Source of the DNA: Tolypocladium sp. Sup5 PDA-1
Taxonomy: Eukaryota > Ascomycota > Sordariomycetes > Hypocreales > Ophiocordycipitaceae
Direction of reading: 5' to 3'
Length of the DNA stretch: 64,000 bases
Assembly (NCBI GenBank): GCA_000750105.3
Contig: JPHH03000034.1
Coordinates: forward strand, 248,001-312,000
A program made the translations under genes and the position numbers. Positions 56,994 through 64,000 of the stretch are shown here, in pieces (position 1 is the stretch's first letter; each line of letters begins with the position of its first letter). The notes below the pieces were generated by a model that worked only from the letters and a program-made list of their open reading frames with translations, was not told the origin of the DNA and did no database searches.

Positions 56994-59177
56994 CTTGCGG
57001 GTTGAGATCAAACCATTGCAATACTGCGCGTTCGAGCTCGAGAGATCTTCGCTGTCCAGGTCGGTTTGATGGGTCAAATAGTTTTGCAGCTTCTGTGCGG
57101 GATAATATGTAGCGATCAAACCAGGAAGCGAACCTGTGCAAGGCTCTGCAGTCGATCAACAAAAGGGAACGGGTGCCGGTGAACTCCTATGCCGGACTTG
57201 TGCAGGGGAAAGACCCTCAAGGGAGCCGAGTTTGGTCGACTACCAGCTGAGTATTATATGAAAGGGACAAAGTGCTTAGGACCGAACCCCGAAAGGGGTA
57301 ACCGACTCTTGTCGCGTGCCCGGTAAGTCAGAGGCAGTGACAGGCATGGTGATCCGCTAATTTACGAGTCGTTCGGTTTCACTCGCCCGGAGGAACATGA
57401 GCATTGGCCCAGCGCATCCGCGGTCTGTGACGCACGAGGTAGGTTACGGGGCGCGGCCGTGGCCCTAATCGAGTCGAAGCACGGCCGGGGTATGACAAGT
57501 GATGCGTGCAAAGCATTGCTTGGTTGCCCATCCCGGCCCACGCAGGCAGAAAGTTTCACGCGTGGGTTCTGAGATCTCTTTGCACAGACTGCCGCAGGAC
57601 CCGATCATCACATTGATTCTCCGAGTCACAGACGGAACCCCACTGACCCGTGGCTACCTTGACTGACAGAACGGGATCGATCAGGCCATCCTGTAGCAAC
57701 TCTCCACTATACGAGTATGATCATGAAGTAATACGGACCAGACACAGGGACGACAACCGTTGGGGAGAGTAACGAGCCCTGTAGTTCACCAAACATTGCA
57801 ATACACGCCGCAGTCTGCTGCAATTCGAGAAAAGCCGGTGACGCTTCCAAGCTCTGTACTAAATTGGCTGGTTACATCTGTGCCGCCCAACATCGCTGCT
57901 CAAGTGCACTCTAGTACGGAGTATGCAGGCGAGCAAATGAGGTTGCTCGGAGTGGCACAGTAGCCCCCCTGCCTCGCGCTAATGCACGTTGTATGCGGTT
58001 GGTTGTCGAGTTCCAGCCGGCCCCCTCAGACAGAAGTCCCAATCTCATATGACGATCCCGGTCCAATAGGGGACCCTGATGCGATGCTACAAAAATTGTC
58101 GTGGGCTTTTGCCCTTCTCAACTCTTGACAATCCGCACCAGGCCGGCGAGGTATACGCGCGTTGACCCGACGTTGATTGAGTTGCCGAGGGTTGTGGGCT
58201 GAACGTGCCTAGTTGCCGGTTCCCGTTCGTGCCAACGAGTTAGGCAAAGGCGATCTCCCTCCCGTCCCGGCTGGGCACGGCCAAAAAAAAACCTGCTAAA
58301 ACTTGTCAGCGGCTTCCCTGGGCTTTGAGGCGTTGGCGGGTGGCTAACTTAGTTCAGTGGGGCTCAGACAGCAAGGGTCCAACGGCGCGATGGAAGGCTT
58401 CCATGTCGTGTCAAGTTCCATTAACTCAGCAGTCGTGCAACGGCAAATCGGACCACGACGGACCTTGCACCGAGGCTGGTTCCATGGTACACCATGCGGG
58501 CCCCTCTCGTAACGATGGGGGCTCCGGTGAGCGCTCCCCAATGGACCAGTGGCTCTCCATGCCCGCAAGGGCAGGCTCAGACTTCGGTACGCGGATGACA
58601 CTCCGTCCTCCCGGGCTGGGGATCTCGTCAGTCCCCCCACTCTTCGACGACGAGTCCTTTTCTGGAACTCGTTGCTTCGATTGGATGATCCTCTGGCCGG
58701 GGGCTACGCCCTCGCCGATGGCTGCACGTTGCGGCCGAACGATTCAAACAAGGCATTAGCACCAGAAACCGCCGGCAAAAAATTAAAGAGCTAGCGGAGG
58801 AGTCAATATCTCCAAGCTCCTTTCAGCCAGCCATCCCCTTCCGTATCTTGGGCAAACCAAGTGGTTGTGTAAATTAACTCGCAGCTTGGCGCGCCGTGGA
58901 CCAGTATCCAGTGTCCTGCCGGACGCTTGCTGTGCGACCGAGTCCTTCCCCGTGCGTTGCCGCGGAGTTCTCTTTTATCATCCATCTCCTCGTGGCGACC
59001 ACGTTTTTCTCGTGTCTCACTTCGTCTCCCCAGCCTGCTCCTTGCGTGCGGAGTGGCCCTGTTGCTGATTGCTGATTCCTCACCCTCTTCTTTCGTTACT
59101 CGCTTCATCTTCTTTGCTTTGCCTTTGCTTCTGCACCATAGCCTATAATAATCGGGCATCCGGTCATCGCGTTGAAC
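56994..59177. other. Intergenic, about 2.2 kb
   Basis: No supported gene; one TACGGAGTA motif at 57915-57923. Frames on both strands near 58325-59219 look accidental. Confidence 0.55.
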
Positions 59178-60718
59178 ATGTCGTCGCTCGAGGAAAAGCA
59201 CCCCGAGGCAGGCGCGCACGCCGTCTCAACGCCCGACTCCACGGTCTCCGAGGCCTGTGACGCGCCCATCGACCCCAAGGCCGAGCGCAAGCTCGTCGCC
59301 AAGCTCGACCTCATCATCTTCCCCGTCTTCTTCGTCATCTACATGATGGCGTTCCTCGACCGAATCAACATTAGCAACGCCTCCATCCAGGGCCTCACGG
59401 CGGAGCTCGAGCTCGACGTCGGCAGCCGCTTCAACGTGTGCCTGTTTGTAAGCCTCCTCCAATGCGCTTGACACCGTCGACGTTGTTCTCTTACTGACGC
59501 GCCAAGGCCTACTACATATCGTATGTCCTGCTCGAGATCCCCTCCAACATGATCATCAAAAAGGTCCGCCCCTCGCTCTACATCTCGGGCCTCATGTTCA
59601 CCTGGGGCATCATCAACATGTGCATGGGCTTCGTCCACTCGTACGGCGCCCTCATCGCGCTGCGCATCCTGCTTGGCGTCTTCGAGGCCGGCGTGCTCCC
59701 CGGCATCATCTACGTCACGTCCATGTACTACAAGCGCCACGAGTATCAGAAGCGCATGTCCTTCTTCTTCTGCAGCACCGTCGTCGCCGGCGCGTTCGGC
59801 GGCCTGCTGGCGTACGCCATCGCCGGGCTGGGCCGCGAGGGCATGGCCGCCTGGCGCTGGATCTTCATCATCGAGGGCGCTATCACGTCGGCGCTCGCTA
59901 TTGTTGCGGCGTTTGTCATCATCGACTGGCCGGAGCAGACGCGCTACCTCTGTGCCGAGGAGAAGGAGCTCCTCCGCAGGCGCATGGCCGCCGACGTGGG
60001 CGACGAGTGCCGCATGGACACGCTCAACAAGTTCGCCTTCCAGCGCATCGTCAGAGACTACAAGATCTGGCTCGCAGGGCTCATCTACATGGGCATCTCG
60101 GTGGCCGGCCTCTCGGGCACCTTCTTCCTGCCCACGATCCTGCTCGAGTTCAAGTGGACCGCGCAGGAGGCCCAGGTGCGCACCATCCCCGTGTACGTGC
60201 TCGCCGCCGGCATGATGCTCCTAGGCGCGTGGGCCTCGGACAAGCTCAAGCACCGTTTCGGCTTCATCTTTGGCGGCGCGTGCTTCTCGACCATCGGGTA
60301 CGGCATGCTGCTCGCGCAGGAGGGAAAGTCGCGCGATTACAAGTTCGCGGCCGTCTTCCTCGTCTTCGGCGGCGCCTATATGATCACGCCAATAGCGCTG
60401 GCCTGGCTGCAGAACAACCTGTCGGGCCACTGGAAGCGCGCGTTTGGCGCGTCGGCGCAGGTTATGGTCGGGAACCTGGCAGGCATCATCGGGGCCTTCA
60501 TCTTCATCAAGACCGAGAAGCCCTACTACAAGACGGGCTACGGCGTCGCGCTGGGCATGATGTGGGTGGGCGCGCTGGCGGCGACGGCCCTGGCAGCGCT
60601 TCTGTGGAGGGAGAACCGCAAGAGGGAGAGGGGGGAGCGCGACGAGAGGCTCACGCTGCCGGAGGAGGACAGGCGCAACATGGGCGACTGGCACCCGAGC
60701 TTCCGGTTTACTCTGTAA
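59178..60718 (+). CDS. MFS transporter, anion:cation symporter type (Dal5/allantoate-nicotinate permease-like), 493 aa
   Basis: Exons 59178-59447 and 59507-60718 (intron 59 nt, GTAAGC...GCCAAG), 494 codons. The ATG at 59178 is used; the reading from 59172 would start at TTG. After a polar N-tail come KAERKLVAKLDLIIFPVFFV and MAFLDRINISNASIQGL, the family's first-segment signature. GILLE-type features follow in exon 2: YYISYVLLEIPSNMIIKK, RILLGVFEAGVLPGIIYVTS and KRMSFFFCSTVVAGAFGG, with DWPEQTRYL in the central loop. Known: this family imports organic anions such as allantoate, nicotinate, pantothenate or other carboxylates with protons. GC-rich third positions are like the next gene. It precedes a thiamine-diphosphate enzyme on the same strand, which hints at a carboxylate substrate. 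Confidence 0.93.
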
Positions 60719-61510
60719 ACTCGACGTGCTGTTTGCTTTGAATATCGTACAAGCATACACCATAGAGAATGCCATCAGCTTGTTACCGACCAATGTTGAC
60801 TCCGTATCGGTAGTTGTGAAGTCGCGTAATTGAACTCGGTGAAAGCTGCCAGGGAAGCTGATAGTCTGTGGGCGAAACTCATCAACGACAGATCCGGTAC
60901 TGAAGAAAAAGAAACCATTGAATCCTCTAATTCCAAATTGTCAAGGACCGGGAACAAACTAAAACCGTGAGCGAAGAAAAGAGTGCCTGCCACAAGTTGT
61001 TGCATGGGAGGGAACCTGGCCGCCAGACATGAACCTGCAGTCGGCCTACACATGGCAAAATCGTCCAGTAGGATGAAGACTCCCCAGTTGGCCGAGGGTA
61101 TTTGAAGGCGCCCCCACCAGCACCCTCTAACGGAGCAAGGGTCCTGGCCTAGTGTCTCCCATCTCGGTCCTCTACTCCGATGCTAGAAGAGGGGAAATAA
61201 ACTACGTTGCGGTACGGAGCCAAGGAGTATCCGTACGGAACATTCAACCATGACAAACCGGGATGGGATTGACTTCTTGGCCCGAGTTGCGGGTGGGGGA
61301 GGTCGTCTCATCTCATGCACTCCACTCCAACTCCAAGTATAACCAGGGCTCACGCACTGCGACTCTACATCATGAGCCCAACCCAATCCAACCGCACCGC
61401 ATCGTCGACAATCTGACTTGACGTGTGCAGAGATCTCCATCTCTGTTATTGGCACCTTCCGGATCTCATTGTTGGTTACGTGACGCAGTTCGTCTGTGAG
61501 CAGGGGCAAA
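60719..61510. other. Intergenic between the transporter and the TPP enzyme
   Basis: Promoter side of the TPP enzyme gene; no other feature seen. Confidence 0.5.
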
Positions 61511-63403
61511 ATGTATACCGCGTCGTTTGCCTTTTTCGAGGCCATTGCCGATGCGGGCGTCTCGCACTGCTTCGTCAACCTGGGCTCCGACCACCCCAGC
61601 ATCATCGAGGCCATGGTGCGGATGAGGTCGAACCCCAAGTTTCCGCGCATCATAACATGCCCGAGTGAGGTAGTCTCCCTCTGTCTACACCCACCCGCCG
61701 GCAGTTGCGAATGGCCTGTCAGCTACAGATGGCAGCCACTGACAAGGTATGACAGATGGTCGCCATGTCCATGGCCGACGGCTACGCCCGCCTCACCGGC
61801 AAGGCCCAGTGCGTCATCATCCACGTCGATGTCGGCACGCAGGCCCTCGGCGTCGCCGTCCACAACGCCTCCAGCGGCCGCGCCCCCGTGCTCGTCTTCG
61901 CGGGCACCTCGCCCTTCACGCTCGAGGGCGAGCTGCGCGGCTCCCGCAGCGAGTTCATCCACTGGCTACAGGACGTGCCCGACCAGCGCGCCATCGTCGC
62001 CCAGTACTGCCGCTACACGGCCGAGCTCAAGACGGGCGTCAACGTCAAGCAGATGGTCAACCGCGCCTTGCAGTTTGCGTGCAGTGTACCCCAGGGACCC
62101 GTGTATCTATGCGCCGGGAGGGAGGTGCTCGAGGCGGAGATGGAGCCGTATGAGATGAGCCTCGGGCAGCGGTACTGGGATCCTGTCGAGTTGGGAGGTC
62201 TACCGCCACGGGCCGCGAGCAGGATCGCAGAGACGCTAGCAGGCGCATCGAGGCCGTTGCTGGTGACGGGGTACTCGGGGCGCAACCACGCCGTCCCCAA
62301 GACGTTGGTTGAGTTGGCCGACACGGTCAAGGCCCTGCGCGTGCTCGACGAGGCGGGCAGCGATATGTGCTTCCCGGGAGACCATCCGGCGTGGCTGGGC
62401 GTCAAGCAGGGCGCCGACCAGTCCATCGCCGAAGCCGACGTCATCGTGGTGCTCGACTGCGACGTGCCTTGGATCCAGACGCGGTGCAAGCCCCGGCCAG
62501 ACGCGACCGTCTTTCACATTGATGTCGACCCGCTTAAGCAGCGCATGCCGCTGTTTTATATCCAGTCTGATGCGAGGTACCAGGCCGACGCCCTTCTCTC
62601 GATGCAGCAGGTCCTCGAAAACCTGCGCAGCCCAGACAGCGAGGCGGCCAGGGTCCTCAAGTCACAGGACCTGGCGGCAGCAGAGGCCGCGCGGCGCGAC
62701 TCCTACGCCGCAAAGATAGAGGGCATCGAGCGTGCGGCGGCTCCCCTCGCGGACGGGACCTTTGGAACGGCGCACCTCAGCAAGGTCCTCCGGTCGGTCT
62801 GCCCCGAGGACACCATCTGGGCGGTCGAGGCCGTCACCAACACGGGCTTCATCCACGACAACGTGCGCCCGACGCGGCCCGGCTCGTGGATCAACTGCGG
62901 CGGCGGGGGGCTCGGCTGGTCCGGCGGCGGCGCGTTGGGCATCAAGCTCGCGGCCGACGCCGAGGGCCAGCGCCAATTTGTCTGCCAGGTCGTCGGCGAC
63001 GGGACCTACCTCTTCTCGATGCCGGGGAGCGTGTACTGGATATCGAAGAGGTACGGCATCCCGGTGCTGACCATTGTGCTCAACAACAACGGTGAGTGAG
63101 GCCAAATGCGCATCGTGATCAATTGACACGCTGACCAGTCCAGGATGGAACGCGCCGCGCAAGTCGTACATGCTGGTGCACCCCGACGGCGAGGCCTCGC
63201 GAGCGTCAAACGAGGACATCAGCATTTCGTTTGCGCCGCCGCCAGACTACGCAGGCATCGCGGCAGCGGCGGGCGGGGGCGACGTGCACGCGCTGAGGGT
63301 CGACAGGGCCGAGGAGCTTGAGGCAGTGCTGAGGGACGCCGTCGCTAAGGTGCTCGCTGGAAGGACGGCCGTCGTCGACTGCCGCGTCGTGCCGGATTGT
63401 TAG
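61511..63403 (+). CDS. Thiamine-diphosphate-dependent enzyme (acetolactate-synthase/benzoylformate-decarboxylase-like), 584 aa
   Basis: Exons 61511-61669, 61756-63091 and 63144-63403 (introns 86 and 52 nt). The sum is 1755 nt, 585 codons. Pyr domain: HCFVNLGSDHPSIIEAM, and Glu53 in CPSE, which should activate the cofactor; MADGYARLTGKAQ and VDVGTQALGVAVHNA follow. Central domain: RPLLVTGYSGRNH, DCDVPWIQTRCKPRPD and VFHIDVDPLKQRMPLFYI. PP domain: SWINCGGGGLGWSGGGALG, then GDGTYLFSMPG with LTIVLNNNG closing the metal-binding GDG-x-NN motif. Known: the family decarboxylates or ligates 2-keto acids. The substrate is not readable; it is not the mitochondrial Ilv2 type, as no targeting peptide is seen. 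The ATG at 61511 gives MYTASFAFFEAI directly. Confidence 0.92.
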
Positions 63404-63792
63404 AGTCTGTGAGTTAATTACTCCGTACTTCGTACGAAGTAGAGTATCAGTATAAGTATATAGAATATTGCAGAGTGTAACGTCACCACCCGGAACACCC
63501 CATAACCGCGCATAATCGATTTTCTCGACGAAAAGTAACTTTTAAAATGCGGCCGTAGCGCTCTTAATAAATACATGTCTCAATCCGTTATGAACGGACT
63601 AGTAAATTACCTAATAAGAAGTCCGCATATAGAAATAGCAGCCGATATATTCCGTAGCACCAGCAGATGCATTATTTCACTGCGGTGAGCTCGATAAGAA
63701 CGAAAACCTTATTAATTACCCCTCGTATTCTCTCCTTCTGCTTATTGTTTCTCCCTTAACTTAATCATCTCATAAGCCACAAGCTGTTCAGC
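63404..63792. other. Short AT-rich intergenic region
   Basis: AT-rich with TA-dense stretches from about 63440 to 63770; no gene. It contains the palindrome below and is the promoter side of the next gene. Confidence 0.5.
63419..63441. repeat. TACTCCGTA motif overlapping a 16-bp perfect palindrome
   Basis: TACTCCGTA at 63419-63427 runs into TACTTCGTACGAAGTA at 63426-63441, which is its own reverse complement. It lies 16 nt after the stop codon of the TPP enzyme gene. A hairpin or terminator role is possible but unproven. Confidence 0.8.
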
Positions 63793-64000
63793 ATGGCAGC
63801 AACTGTACCTCCGGCGGACCTGGCCCGGGGCTCGGAGCTGTCCCAGCTGTTTGAAGACATTGAGCACCGGTTCAAGAGCACCAATCTCGGCGACGACCGG
63901 TGGTACATCCTCGTCATCGGCTGCCTCTCCGCCAGCCCGGACCCAGAGGCCGCAGCGGCGCTCTACCTCTTTCTCGTCAGCAAGCCGCAATTCCAGAGCA
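63793..64000 (+). CDS. Carboxymuconolactone-decarboxylase-like protein, N-terminal part, cut by window edge
   Basis: The ATG at 63793 begins MAATVPPADLARGSELSQLF, then HRFKSTNLGDDRWYILVIG and AALYLFLVSKPQ, still open at the edge (69 codons). I recognise this as the N-terminus of fungal CMD/AhpD-fold proteins. Known: the fold includes gamma-carboxymuconolactone decarboxylases and peroxidase-like proteins; many fungal members are uncharacterised. The catalytic cysteines would lie beyond the edge. It follows the TPP enzyme on the same strand, so a shared catabolic role is possible. Confidence 0.75.
   Translation, partial: MAATVPPADLARGSELSQLFEDIEHRFKSTNLGDDRWYILVIGCLSASPDPEAAAALYLFLVSKPQFQS

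Noticed and set aside
59620..60741. 373-aa plus-strand frame
   Set aside because: Overlaps the MFS transporter in another frame and is almost all Arg/His/Gly/Ala; a shadow.

Overview
The window looks like a filamentous ascomycete chromosome (Pezizomycotina, most likely Sordariomycetes/Hypocreales). The genes have short introns of 48-203 nt with GT...AG ends and CTRAC-like branch sites. The families seen (coactosin, CFEM, deuterolysin M35, fungal quercetinase-type cupin, SAT4-type 7-TM protein, CBM21 PP1 subunit) are typical of such fungi. AT-rich, TpA-rich islands with decayed genes at their edges suggest repeat-induced point mutation (RIP). The species cannot be named from the sequence alone.

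Left part (1-18.4 kb): a PP1 regulatory subunit with a CBM21 domain runs off the left edge. It is followed by about 9.3 kb in which I find no gene. Then come housekeeping-type genes on the minus strand: a five-exon APC-family permease, coactosin, a decayed kinase-like (APH) remnant and an intact MutY adenine glycosylase.

Middle (18.4-43.3 kb): gene-poor and rich in secretion and nutrition functions. It holds a secreted protein of unknown function, a six-exon sugar transporter, a wrecked subtilisin gene beside an intact deuterolysin, a secreted quercetinase-like cupin, several small cysteine-rich secreted ORFs (one with a Kex2-type site before a seven-cysteine tail, one split by a single stop codon) and a CFEM/GPI protein. 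Only the transporter, the tail peptide and the CFEM gene are on the plus strand. Small secreted proteins, proteases and decaying gene copies fit an accessory region of a plant- or insect-associated or soil fungus; this is inference.

Right part (44.8-57 kb): a MOSC-less molybdenum-cofactor-sulfurase-like PLP enzyme lies divergent to a 1334-aa fusion of a GMC (cholesterol-oxidase-type) flavoenzyme and an alpha/beta hydrolase. Next is a graveyard containing a 3' fragment of an APC permease, an AT-rich RIP-like block, a frameshifted MDR dehydrogenase and an FAD-linked oxidase fragment. After that comes an intact 7-TM SAT4-type protein.

Right edge (59-64 kb): a Dal5-type MFS transporter, a thiamine-diphosphate enzyme and the start of a carboxymuconolactone-decarboxylase-like protein, all on the plus strand. 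They may form a small catabolic cluster for an organic acid.

Exon joins were checked by eye for splice signals and by arithmetic: every multi-exon gene called intact sums to a whole number of codons. No tRNA, rRNA or CRISPR array was recognised.
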